Source: Leptolinea sp. UBA1437
Lineage (GTDB): Bacteria > Chloroflexota > Anaerolineae > Anaerolineales > Anaerolineaceae
Length of the DNA: 9,402 nucleotides
Direction of reading: 5' to 3'
NCBI GenBank assembly: GCA_002329625.1
Contig: DCTP01000084.1
Coordinates: 12,318-21,719 of the forward strand
The stretch's first letter is position 1, and every line of letters starts with the position of its first letter. The translations under genes were made by a program, and so were the position numbers. This document shows, in pieces, positions 1-6,887 of the stretch. The notes under the pieces were generated by a model, which worked only from the letters and a program-made list of their open reading frames with translations, did not search any database and was not told the DNA's origin.

Positions 1-863
1 ATCAACACCACTCGCGGCATCCAGTCGCGATCTTCGCTGAAAGCTTCATATTCTCCCGCTCCGATAGATCCATCGTTATATACCGGAATTTCAACGGGGC
101 CTGGGCCGACACCTTGCGCTTTGCTTTCTTCTTTCATCCAATCCAGGGACATCAGCAACCGGCGCAGAAAAATGCCTAAATGGGTCCCCCAACGGCTACG
201 AATAAACTCAAGTTGATCAAATAAAGAATCGGGATGCTGTTTGATCGGTTCCAGCAGAAAATCCACTAAGGTCATGCCATCCACTTTTGGAAGCATTTGA
301 AAACAACCCTGAATTTCCGATATTAAGTCGTTATAAGCCGTGGAGTTTTCCAACTGTTTGTCATCAAACAACTCTCCCAAGGGTTTCATCGCCGCCGGAT
401 TCTGATTTGTTATCCAAAGCAAGAGCATTTCTTCAATCGCTTCATAACGATTAAGTTTTCCTTTAGGATTCACTTCATCGAGATACTCTTCAACAGTGAT
501 TTTTCCCTGATATACATTCAACGGGGGAAATTCTTCGCAAAAAGCCTTCAATGTTTCATTAAGAGCTTCCTTGCCTATCTTCTCTTCCAGCCATCGATAA
601 ATCTGTTGATTCAATTCCGGCACGTAGTTTTCACGATAAAGATCAATCAAATAATGCATGATTTCATCGATTAATCCCAGTGAATTCACCAATCCGGCGT
701 ATACCGGTTCGCGATTCCCCGTTTTTAGGCGGACATCGTTGATTTTTTGAGTAAATTCTCGGACCGCTTGAAAATCAGCAAAAATTACATTCCCGTCATA
801 TCGGAAAAGACCTGAATCGAACTGATAACGAATCCTGGATTGAGAAGATATATGGAATTCCAT
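1..863 (-). CDS. Alpha-amylase-like protein, N-terminal region (partial)
   Basis: An uninterrupted reading frame of 287 codons starts at an ATG (863-861) and runs off the left edge, so the C-terminal part is missing. The start is supported by AAAGGA 7 nt upstream. The protein begins MEFHISSQSRIRYQFDSGLF and is mostly helical-looking and acidic, with no signal peptide or membrane segment. Recognisable stretches are GLVNSLGLIDEIMHYLIDLYRE (residues about 66-87), an EEFPPLNVYQGKITVEEYL segment, EEMLLLWITNQNP and FIRSRWGTHLGIFLRRLL, ending in GPGPVEIPVYNDG. I recall this layout as the long N-terminal region of alpha-amylase family (GH13-like) proteins in Anaerolineae, where a catalytic barrel follows. 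None of the GH13 catalytic residues lies in the visible part, so the enzyme assignment is from memory of the family and is tentative. The thiolase gene lies 48 nt upstream on the same strand, so the two may be co-transcribed. Confidence 0.6.
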   Translation of the reverse strand, partial: MEFHISSQSRIRYQFDSGLFRYDGNVIFADFQAVREFTQKINDVRLKTGNREPVYAGLVNSLGLIDEIMHYLIDLYRENYVPELNQQIYRWLEEKIGKEALNETLKAFCEEFPPLNVYQGKITVEEYLDEVNPKGKLNRYEAIEEMLLLWITNQNPAAMKPLGELFDDKQLENSTAYNDLISEIQGCFQMLPKVDGMTLVDFLLEPIKQHPDSLFDQLEFIRSRWGTHLGIFLRRLLMSLDWMKEESKAQGVGPGPVEIPVYNDGSIGAGEYEAFSEDRDWMPRVVL

Positions 864-911
864 GTGATCATCCTTTCTGATTCGGCAATATGTCAGTCAT
901 CGCCAAAGCAT

Positions 912-2087
912 TTAGTTGTTCTGAAAAGTACGGGGTTCATTAATCTTCAAAATATGAGTATAAACATTCGAACCGCTTCCTCCGATATTTTGAGTCATCG
1001 CAATTTTTGCGCCGGGTACCTGATTTTCCCCGCATAAGCCGCATAATTGCAGCACCGCCTCGACGATCTGGTAGATTCCGGTCGCTCCGACCGGATGACC
1101 GCGAGATTTTAATCCTCCCATCGTCGCGAGGGGTATTTTTCCTTTCGGACCGATTATCGCGGGATCCGCAAAAGACGGCCCTTGTCCGCGTTCAGCAAAG
1201 CCGCTCGCTTCCAATGATAGAGCTTCAATAATCGTAAAAGCATCATGCGCTTCAAACAGATCAATATCTTCGGGTCCGATTCCCGCCTGCCGATAAGCCT
1301 CTTTTGCGGATCGTTCGGCAGCGGAAAGCCAAAGCATATCCCGCCTATCTTGAAGAGCTATGGTATCGGTAGCTGCGGAAGAGCCCACTATCGTAACAAA
1401 CTTAATCCCCTTTACCAGCTTCTCAGCCGGGACTAAGAGCACCGCCGCCGCACCGTCACTCATTCCGGCAGCGTCCATGACATTAATCGGATCGCAGACC
1501 GGCGGGGATTTCATATATGCCTCCGATGTAATCGGAAAACCGAAACGAGCGTTGGGGTTATGTGCTCCGTTAGCATGTGCATTAATGGAAAAGCCGGCAA
1601 AATCTTCTTTCTTCCAACCATATACTTCCATATAACGACGCATCAATAAGGCATTCAGTGCCACAAATGAGACACCCATATCTCGTTCGTAATCGGCGTC
1701 CGCTGCGGTTGCCAGTTCCGCGGTAATTTCGGCGGACGGGGAATCCGTCATCTTTTCGACACCGACGGCAATCGCCGTATCCGCTTCACCGGAACTGACC
1801 GCCATCAATGCCGCCCGAAATGCAGATCCTCCGGAACTGCAGGCTGATTCCACATGAACAGCCGCCGCATTCCCGGCACCCACCCAGTCAGCGATATAAG
1901 CTCCTAAATGAAGCTGATGATTGGCGGAGCCGGTCATCATATTCCCTACGAAAATACTGTCTACAGTTGAAATGCCGGTCTTTTCAAAGATTTGAAGGAT
2001 AGGTTCTCCCGCCAATTCCAGAAGACTTTTATCCCAATGTTCACTGACAGGAGTTTGACCGATTTCTAAAATCGCTACTTCGCGCAT
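912..2087 (-). CDS. Thiolase family protein (acetyl-CoA C-acetyltransferase, archaeal/SCP2-like type)
   Basis: This 391-residue protein has the length and motifs of a thiolase, which either condenses two acetyl-CoA to acetoacetyl-CoA or cleaves 3-ketoacyl-CoA in the cytoplasm. The nucleophilic cysteine is Cys83 in VESACSSGGSAF. HDAF at 281-284 replaces the NEAF of classical thiolases. GHPVGATG at 330-337 supplies the second catalytic histidine, His331. The C-terminal motif is NIGGSGSN (367-374) rather than the cysteine-containing CxGGG of biosynthetic/FadA thiolases. This pattern is typical of the archaeal and SCP2-like branch. In archaea such thiolases often sit beside HMG-CoA synthase and a DUF35 protein in the mevalonate pathway, but neither partner is visible here. 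The exact chain-length preference cannot be read from the sequence. The start ATG at 2087 is preceded by AAAAGGA with a rather long 11-nt spacer, and that ribosome site lies in a small hairpin. A TATAAT box and an inverted repeat lie further upstream. Confidence 0.9.
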   Translation of the reverse strand: MREVAILEIGQTPVSEHWDKSLLELAGEPILQIFEKTGISTVDSIFVGNMMTGSANHQLHLGAYIADWVGAGNAAAVHVESACSSGGSAFRAALMAVSSGEADTAIAVGVEKMTDSPSAEITAELATAADADYERDMGVSFVALNALLMRRYMEVYGWKKEDFAGFSINAHANGAHNPNARFGFPITSEAYMKSPPVCDPINVMDAAGMSDGAAAVLLVPAEKLVKGIKFVTIVGSSAATDTIALQDRRDMLWLSAAERSAKEAYRQAGIGPEDIDLFEAHDAFTIIEALSLEASGFAERGQGPSFADPAIIGPKGKIPLATMGGLKSRGHPVGATGIYQIVEAVLQLCGLCGENQVPGAKIAMTQNIGGSGSNVYTHILKINEPRTFQNN

Positions 2088-2105
2088 AAAAGGAGATTTC
2101 CTTTT
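2088..2105 (-). promoter_or_regulatory. Thiolase Shine-Dalgarno inside a 7-bp hairpin
   Basis: Read on the minus strand, AAAAGGA (2105-2099), a 4-nt loop AATC and TCCTTTT (2094-2088) form a perfect 7-bp stem ending directly before the start codon. The left arm is the only Shine-Dalgarno-like sequence for the thiolase. When folded, the mRNA would hide its own ribosome site. The stem is mostly A:U with two G:C pairs, so it is weak, and any regulatory role is inference. Confidence 0.4.
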
Positions 2106-2138
2106 CTTTTCTGTTATTGATCGATCCCAAGGAAACTA

Positions 2139-2160
2139 TTTGGTCAGAATACTGACCTAA
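2139..2160. promoter_or_regulatory. Operator-like inverted repeat upstream of the thiolase
   Basis: GGTCAG-AATA-CTGACC (2142-2157) has perfect 6-bp arms around a 4-nt spacer. The symmetry extends to 9 bp per arm with one mismatch (TTTGGTCAG and CTGACCTAA). Its size and symmetry fit a dimeric repressor of the TetR or similar type. It lies 52-73 nt before the thiolase start and just downstream of the minus-strand TATAAT box, where a bound protein would block early transcription. No regulator gene is visible in the window, so the cognate protein is unknown. Confidence 0.45.
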
Positions 2161-2178
2161 ACGGAATCCGATAAGCAA

Positions 2179-2186
2179 ATTATAAT
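2179..2186. promoter_or_regulatory. Palindromic -10-like box ATTATAAT in the divergent region
   Basis: ATTATAAT is its own reverse complement, so it presents a consensus TATAAT to both strands (2184-2179 on minus, 2181-2186 on plus). On the minus strand the best -35 match is TTCAGG at 2206-2201 with 16-nt spacing, only 3 of 6 consensus bases. On the plus strand no convincing -35 exists. The minus-strand use, for the thiolase, is the more plausible one. It would start transcription near 2172 and give a leader of about 85 nt. Confidence 0.4.
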
Positions 2187-2229
2187 CTACGCGCTATCTC
2201 CCTGAAGTGCGGAAATCGCTATTTGGCAG

Positions 2230-2245
2230 TTTGATAGCTATCGAA
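2230..2245. promoter_or_regulatory. Second palindrome in the divergent region
   Basis: TTTGATAG-CTATCGAA is a 16-bp palindrome with one mismatched position. Its core, GATAGCTATC (2233-2242), is perfect over 10 bp. It lies between the possible -10 box and yraN, roughly 125 nt before the yraN start. It could be a regulator site, but palindromes of this length also occur by chance in AT-rich spacers. Confidence 0.25.
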
Positions 2246-2327
2246 GCGGTAAAATCAGCTCAATTTATTTTTTCTGCTCTGCATTGATCAAATTACAGAA
2301 CTGCTTTTTACGGTAATCGGCCAGCCA

Positions 2328-2354
2328 TTCAGAAAGATCAACCTCTGATAGAAT
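2328..2354 (+). promoter_or_regulatory. Weak promoter candidate for yraN-miaA
   Basis: TAGAAT (2349-2354) resembles a -10 box and TTCAGA (2328-2333) a poor -35 box, with only 15 nt between them. It sits just 15 nt before the yraN start codon, so it would give an almost leaderless mRNA. It is reported because no better plus-strand promoter is visible close to yraN. Confidence 0.2.
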
Positions 2355-2368
2355 AGACCAGAGGAAAA

Positions 2369-2743
2369 ATGGTGCAGACTAATAAAATTGAGCTGGGAAA
2401 AATCGGTGAGTCGATTGCGTTGGAAACGGCAAAACGCAGAGGATATCAAATGGTTGCCACAAATGTAAGAACCCCTTACGGCGAAATCGATCTGGTCCTG
2501 AAAACAGCGCATCAACTGATCTTTGCCGAGGTGAAAACCCGAACCTCATTTTCATTTGGATATCCCGAACAGGCGATTAATGCATTAAAACTCTCTCACA
2601 TGATTCAATCTGCCCAATTTTATATGTTACAAAATAATCTTCAGGATGAATACAGAATTGATGTCATTTCTATTCTGTATGATTCGAACAAACATCAGGT
2701 TGCGAATTTGGAATGGATAGAAAATGTCACAGCATCCGAGTAA
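2369..2743 (+). CDS. yraN: YraN/UPF0102 family endonuclease-like protein
   Basis: The 124-residue product matches the UPF0102 (YraN) family in length and motif order. KIGESIALETAKRRGYQMVATNVR near the N-terminus precedes the restriction-endonuclease-like core GEIDLVL (38-44) and IFAEVKTR (51-58). Glu39, Asp41, Glu54 and Lys56 give the PD-(D/E)xK-type acidic/lysine set. RIDVISI (96-102) is the usual C-terminal strand. The fold suggests a nuclease of the Holliday-junction-resolvase type, but the cellular role of the family is not established. AGAGGA lies 3 nt before the ATG, closer than usual, and no better start is seen. The gene overlaps miaA by 20 nt, so the two are probably translated from one mRNA. 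Confidence 0.9.
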   Translation: MVQTNKIELGKIGESIALETAKRRGYQMVATNVRTPYGEIDLVLKTAHQLIFAEVKTRTSFSFGYPEQAINALKLSHMIQSAQFYMLQNNLQDEYRIDVISILYDSNKHQVANLEWIENVTASE

Positions 2744-3611
2744 AATTCCCGTTACAGTAATCGTCGGTCCCACCGCTGTCGGTAAGACCGCTTTTGCGAT
2801 CGAGTTAGCCAAAATTGCCAATGCGGAGATCGTTTCGGCAGATTCACGCTATTTTTATCGGGGAATGGACATCGGCACCGCAAAACCGACACCGGAAGAA
2901 CGTCAAAGTATCCCACATCATTTGATTGATGTCGCTGATCCCGATGAAACCTGGAGTCTGGCTTTATTTCAACAGAAAGCGTACGACACAATAGCCTCCA
3001 TCCACGAACGGGGGAAGAATGTAATTGTCGTCGGAGGCACAGGCCAATATATACGGGCTCTTTTACAAGGATGGAGTCCGCCAACCATGGAAGCCGATCT
3101 TGTGATGCGAGCAGTACTTGAAGATTGGGCAAATGAGATCGGTCCCATGGAAATCCATAAAAAGTTGGCGATTTTGGACCCGATAGCCGCCGAAAAAATC
3201 GATTATCGAAATGTAAGACGGACAATTCGTGCATTGGAAGTTATTTTCGGCAGCGGGCAGCGCTTTTCCGAACAACGGAAAGTTACGGAGAGTCCTTATT
3301 CGTTTCTGATCCTTGGATTGAACCGAAGTCGTTCTTCCCTTTATCAGCGAATTGATCAAAGGATCGATCAAATGATTCGGCAGGGGTTCATTGAAGAAGT
3401 CGCAGGTCTTTTGGAAAAGGGTTATTCGCCGACGCTTCCTTCTATGTCCGCAATCGGATATCGTGAAATCAGCGCTTATTTGAATCATGAAATATCATTG
3501 GATGAGGCAATCCGGTTGATTAAACAACGGACCCGCAATTTTGTCAGGCGTCAATCGAATTGGTTCAAAACGAGCGATCCACAAATTCATTGGTTTAATT
3601 TGGAAGGATAA
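2724..3611 (+). CDS. miaA: tRNA dimethylallyltransferase
   Basis: MiaA transfers a dimethylallyl group to N6 of adenosine 37 in tRNAs that read codons beginning with U. At 295 residues it is close to the usual 300-315. The P-loop is GPTAVGKT (15-22). ADSRYFYRGMDIGTAKPT (39-56) contains the conserved Asp-Ser and the tRNA/DMAPP-site segment, HHLID follows at 65-69, and GGTGQYIRALL is at 104-114. Further on are YRNVRRTIRALEV and the late conserved AIGYREI. The ATG lies inside the end of yraN with a 20-nt overlap and only a weak GGATAG-like ribosome site, which suggests translational coupling. No terminator hairpin follows the stop. The next gene starts 57 nt later with its own -10 box. Confidence 0.96.
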   Translation: MSQHPSKIPVTVIVGPTAVGKTAFAIELAKIANAEIVSADSRYFYRGMDIGTAKPTPEERQSIPHHLIDVADPDETWSLALFQQKAYDTIASIHERGKNVIVVGGTGQYIRALLQGWSPPTMEADLVMRAVLEDWANEIGPMEIHKKLAILDPIAAEKIDYRNVRRTIRALEVIFGSGQRFSEQRKVTESPYSFLILGLNRSRSSLYQRIDQRIDQMIRQGFIEEVAGLLEKGYSPTLPSMSAIGYREISAYLNHEISLDEAIRLIKQRTRNFVRRQSNWFKTSDPQIHWFNLEG

Positions 3612-3638
3612 ACGGGTGTTCTGATCATCGAATGACGA

Positions 3639-3644
3639 TATAAT
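3639..3644 (+). promoter_or_regulatory. Consensus -10 box before the polysaccharide export genes
   Basis: A perfect TATAAT lies in the 57-nt gap between miaA and the ABC permease, 24 nt before the permease start. The region 16-18 nt upstream (3615-3622, around GTGTTC) is a poor match to TTGACA, and there is no TG extension. Transcription would begin near 3651 with a leader under 20 nt. It would make the exporter and rhamnose genes independent of miaA. Confidence 0.45.
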
Positions 3645-3668
3645 TTATTCAGTTAAAAGAAGAAAAAA

Positions 3669-4502
3669 ATGCAAGAAAATTTATCTCAAAAACCAATATA
3701 TGATTCAGCCAAACTTATCAACCCGTTTTTTGAGGAAATAAAAGGGCTGAAAGAAAACAGTTTCATTCTGCGAAGAATGATTTATACTAACTTTAAAACC
3801 CGCTATAAACGATCCTATTTAGGCGTGATTTGGTCAATGCTGAACCCTTTACTGAATATGATTGTTTTTGTAATCATATTCTCCAATCTTTTCAGATTTG
3901 ATGTTCCACACTATCCTTTATATATTCTTTCCGGAAATATGATTTTCACGTTTTTTTCTCAATCCACTTCGGAAGCGATGATGCAAATTATTGCAAATGC
4001 TGGCATGCTGAGGAGAGTCTATTTACCGAAAACTGTTTATATTCTTGCGGGAATCGGTATCAATGGCATCAATTTAATTCTAACTTTTATTCCGTTTATT
4101 TTGATTGCTTTAATTGATCGATTAGCTCTTTCATGGACCGTTATTCTGATCATTCCGGTCTTATTTTTATTATCTCTTTTCGTTGTTGGGATAAGTCTCG
4201 TAGTTGCAACAATCACCCCATTTTTAAATGACTTTTCGCAAATTTGGTCGGTTATTATCACATTATGGATGTATTTAACGCCATTGTTTTATCCGGTAAA
4301 TATCATTCCGGAGCATCTGATCGGAATCTATCAACTAAATCCGATGTATATTTACGTCACTTTATTTCGGGATCCGTTGCTTTATGCAAAAATACCGGAA
4401 CCTTCTCTATGGTTAGGTGGATTGATTTATGGCGTAATTATTTTTGCTTTCGGATGGTGGCTTTTTACAAAAAATTCCAATGAATTTGCATATAGGGCAT
4501 AA
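3669..4502 (+). CDS. wzm: Polysaccharide ABC transporter permease (Wzm/TagG type, ABC-2 family)
   Basis: This 277-residue integral membrane protein is the channel subunit of a polysaccharide exporter. A cytoplasmic amphipathic N-terminus with LRRMIYTNFKTRYKRSYLGVIWSMLNP (34-60) is the hallmark of ABC-2 glycan permeases. About six hydrophobic spans follow (roughly 50-76, 82-102, 122-148, 154-184, 192-214 and 248-267). LRRVYLPK (114-121) is the coupling-helix region usually seen in this family, and YLTPLFYPV (202-210) is also characteristic. The length is usual. The ribosome site is a weak AAGAAG before the ATG. The gene is strongly AT-rich compared with the thiolase and miaA. The ATPase gene begins 8 nt after the stop, and the two products should form a 2+2 complex. 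The substrate is inferred to be a rhamnose-containing glycan from the downstream rfb genes. Confidence 0.93.
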   Translation: MQENLSQKPIYDSAKLINPFFEEIKGLKENSFILRRMIYTNFKTRYKRSYLGVIWSMLNPLLNMIVFVIIFSNLFRFDVPHYPLYILSGNMIFTFFSQSTSEAMMQIIANAGMLRRVYLPKTVYILAGIGINGINLILTFIPFILIALIDRLALSWTVILIIPVLFLLSLFVVGISLVVATITPFLNDFSQIWSVIITLWMYLTPLFYPVNIIPEHLIGIYQLNPMYIYVTLFRDPLLYAKIPEPSLWLGGLIYGVIIFAFGWWLFTKNSNEFAYRA

Positions 4503-4510
4503 GAATTTTG

Positions 4511-5245
4511 ATGAATCAAAATATCGCAATTCAAACCGAAGATTTGGGCATATGCTTTAAAATGCCTTCCGAACCCATTTCGGGTACGAAAGAGCTATTT
4601 ATCAAAATCGCAAAGAAAAGGATTAAGATCAATACATTTTGGGCGCTCCGGCATGTCAATCTTTCGCTTAATGAGGGAGAATCGATCGGAATTATGGGAA
4701 AAAACGGTGCCGGGAAAAGTACTTTACTGAAAGCCATAGCCCGTGTCCTAACTCCCAAAGAAGGGCGAGTATATGTCCGCGGGAAAGTCTTCCCAATGCT
4801 CGAACTCGGTGCCGGTTTTAATATGGAATTAACCGGTCATGAAAATATTTACCTTTACGGAAATATACTGGGGTTGACAAATGAAAATGTCACCCAACTT
4901 TACGACAGTATTGTTGAATTTTCCGAATTAAGAGAATTTATTCATTCTCCGTTGCGTTCCTATTCAACCGGAATGGTTGCAAGGTTGGCATTCGCCACCG
5001 CAACCGCTGTTCAACCCGATATTTTATTGGCAGACGAGATTTTATCGGTTGGTGATAAAGATTTTCAAGATAAATGCATGGACCGCATGCGTAGCTATTT
5101 AAATAACGGAACAACAATTGTATTTGTCTCTCACAGCCCAAATTCTGTTAAACAAATATGTAAGAAAGGATTATGGCTTGAACATGGACAAGTAAGAATG
5201 ACCGGGAGTGCGGAGGAAGTTGCCGATGCTTATGCAGCCAGTTAA
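4511..5245 (+). CDS. wzt: Polysaccharide ABC transporter ATP-binding protein (Wzt type, short form)
   Basis: Counting from the ATG at 4511, the 244-residue product has all ATPase motifs: Walker A GKNGAGKST (63-71), the family-specific MLELGAGFNMELTGHENIYL (96-115), signature LRSYSTGM (148-155), Walker B ILLADE (171-176) with DEILSVGD, and the switch His208 in VSHS. These features place it with Wzt/TagH/RgpD ATPases that drive export of lipid-linked glycans. It ends soon after the nucleotide-binding domain. The C-terminal carbohydrate-binding domain found in Wzt proteins of about 400 residues is absent, and no downstream frame supplies one. A TTG at 4508 would add one residue, but ATG is preferred. 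The ribosome site is weak, and the 8-nt gap after the permease suggests coupled translation. Confidence 0.93.
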   Translation: MNQNIAIQTEDLGICFKMPSEPISGTKELFIKIAKKRIKINTFWALRHVNLSLNEGESIGIMGKNGAGKSTLLKAIARVLTPKEGRVYVRGKVFPMLELGAGFNMELTGHENIYLYGNILGLTNENVTQLYDSIVEFSELREFIHSPLRSYSTGMVARLAFATATAVQPDILLADEILSVGDKDFQDKCMDRMRSYLNNGTTIVFVSHSPNSVKQICKKGLWLEHGQVRMTGSAEEVADAYAAS

Positions 5246-5272
5246 AATTACAAATAAAATAGGATATTAAAA

Positions 5273-5818
5273 ATGGATTTTATTCCTTTATCTATTCCCG
5301 ATGTCATTTTGATCCAACCGGATGTGCATCGCGATGCACGTGGATTCTTTTTTGAAAGTTGGCAAAAAAATAAATTCGCAAAAGCCGGAATTGATCAGGA
5401 GTTCGTTCAAGATAACCATTCGCGTTCTTCAAAAGATGTACTCAGAGGGTTGCATTATCAAATTCGACAACCACAAGGAAAATTGATTCGAGCAATAGTA
5501 GGTGAAGTTTTCGATGTTGCCGTTGATTTGCGTCGTAGTTCACCGAGTTTCGGAAAATGGGTGGGCGTCAACCTCAGCTCAGAAAATTTCAATATGCTAT
5601 GGATACCTCCTGGCTTTGCTCATGGTTTTTTGGTTTTAAGTGACGTCGCCGAATTCGTTTATAAAGCCACTGATTTTTATGCCCCCCAATACGAAAGATG
5701 TATCTTATGGAATGATCGAGATTTGGGAATAGATTGGCCGATTTCGGGACATGAACCGATTTTATCGGAAAAAGATTCAAAGGGTAAACTATTTCGAGAA
5801 GCTGAGGTCTATTTATGA
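5273..5818 (+). CDS. rfbC: dTDP-4-dehydrorhamnose 3,5-epimerase
   Basis: RmlC/RfbC inverts C3 and C5 of dTDP-4-keto-6-deoxyglucose, the third step to dTDP-L-rhamnose. The 181-residue length is typical of this cupin enzyme. Visible motifs are HRDARGFFFESW (19-30), QDNHSRS (46-52), LRGLHYQ (57-63) with catalytic His61, GKLIRA with Lys70, WIPPGFAHGFLVLSD (110-124), and EFVYKATDFYAPQYE with the conserved Tyr130. Asp168 near the C-terminus matches the partner of the catalytic histidine in known RmlC enzymes. AGGA lies 8 nt before the ATG. The gene follows wzt by 27 nt, and its stop overlaps the rfbB start (ATGA), so the block is read as one operon. Confidence 0.96.
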   Translation: MDFIPLSIPDVILIQPDVHRDARGFFFESWQKNKFAKAGIDQEFVQDNHSRSSKDVLRGLHYQIRQPQGKLIRAIVGEVFDVAVDLRRSSPSFGKWVGVNLSSENFNMLWIPPGFAHGFLVLSDVAEFVYKATDFYAPQYERCILWNDRDLGIDWPISGHEPILSEKDSKGKLFREAEVYL

Positions 5819-6882
5819 AAAATGTCTTAGTTACCGGGGGCGCCGGTTTCATCGGCTCAAACTTTGTCCGATATTTATTACAACGTGAACCGGACGTCAA
5901 AGTCGTGACCTTAGATCTCTTAACCTACGCTGGAAAAATGGAAAATTTGGAGGACTTGCCGCGTCCTGAAAACCATGTCTTTGTTCAGGGAGATATTTGT
6001 AACAGAGAATTGGTTGACCAGCTTCTCGCCGAGAATGCGATTGATACGATCGTGCATTTTGCCGCAGAATCCCATGTAGATCGATCGATTTTAGGCCCGA
6101 TGCCGTTTATCCAGACGAATATCATCGGTACCTTCACATTACTGGAAGCGGCAAAAAATGCTTGGAAAGATAAACCCGGCGAGTTTCGCTTTCATCATAT
6201 TTCTACCGATGAAGTTTTTGGCGCTCTTCAATCGGGTGATCCGGCTTTTGAAGAAGGGACACCCTATAACCCTCATTCGCCTTACTCCGCATCAAAAGCA
6301 TCCAGCGATCATTTGGTTCGGGCATATTACTCGACATATAATCTTCCGATAACGATCAGTAATTGCAGCAACAATTACGGGCCTTATCAATTCCCCGAAA
6401 AACTAATTCCTTTAATGATATTAAATGGGATTACCGGGAAACCGTTACCGGTATATGGAAAGGGAGAACAAATTCGAGATTGGCTGCACGTGATGGATCA
6501 TTGTGAAGCAATTTACCTGATTTTGAAAAAAGGGAAAATCGGCGAAACCTATTGCATCGGCGGAGATAATCAGCCGACAAACCTTGAAATTGTTCAATTA
6601 ATCTGTGAAATTCTTGATGATAAGGTCCCGAGGGCTGACGGAAAATCGCATACCAGCCAGATTCAATATGTTTCCGACCGCCCAGGCCATGATTTCCGCT
6701 ATGATATCAATACAAATAAGATTCAACGGGAATTGGGATGGAAGCCGGCTCATGCGTTACGTACCGGATTGGAAGAAACCATCGAATGGTATTTGAATCA
6801 TTCCGCTTGGGTTGATTCTGTTTTGGATAAAGATGAATTTTCATCCTGGATAAATACCAACTATCAAGAAAGAGATTATTAA
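5815..6882 (+). CDS. rfbB: dTDP-glucose 4,6-dehydratase
   Basis: RmlB/RfbB is an extended SDR enzyme that oxidises C4 and removes water across C5-C6 of dTDP-glucose using bound NAD. At 355 residues it has the usual length. The NAD-binding GGAGFIGSN is at 8-16 and HFAAESHVDRS at 81-91. The catalytic triad region STDEVFG (130-136) supplies Thr131, Asp132 and Glu133. YSASK (157-161) provides the Tyr/Lys pair, and NCSNNYGPYQFPEKLIPL (183-200) and GKGEQIRDWLHVMDHCEA are diagnostic of the family. The ATG overlaps the rfbC stop by 4 nt, a classic translational coupling arrangement. A 63-nt gap with a small hairpin follows before rfbA. Confidence 0.97.
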   Translation: MKNVLVTGGAGFIGSNFVRYLLQREPDVKVVTLDLLTYAGKMENLEDLPRPENHVFVQGDICNRELVDQLLAENAIDTIVHFAAESHVDRSILGPMPFIQTNIIGTFTLLEAAKNAWKDKPGEFRFHHISTDEVFGALQSGDPAFEEGTPYNPHSPYSASKASSDHLVRAYYSTYNLPITISNCSNNYGPYQFPEKLIPLMILNGITGKPLPVYGKGEQIRDWLHVMDHCEAIYLILKKGKIGETYCIGGDNQPTNLEIVQLICEILDDKVPRADGKSHTSQIQYVSDRPGHDFRYDINTNKIQRELGWKPAHALRTGLEETIEWYLNHSAWVDSVLDKDEFSSWINTNYQERDY

Positions 6883-6887
6883 TATTC

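Noticed and set aside
3348..3371. Tandem RIDQ-RIDQ repeat in miaA
   Set aside because: Helical segments of the form RID-x-R-(I/V)-D-x-M are normal for MiaA, so this is not an expansion.
2752..3488. Long open frames on the minus strand opposite miaA (2752-3234, 160 codons, and 3063-3488, 141 codons)
   Set aside because: They lie antisense to a well-supported miaA, have no recognisable motifs, and read as low-quality basic/aromatic protein, as expected of shadows.
4508..4510. TTG as the start of the wzt-like gene, one codon before the ATG
   Set aside because: It adds only one residue, and the adjacent ATG is the more likely initiator. The ribosome site is equally weak for both.
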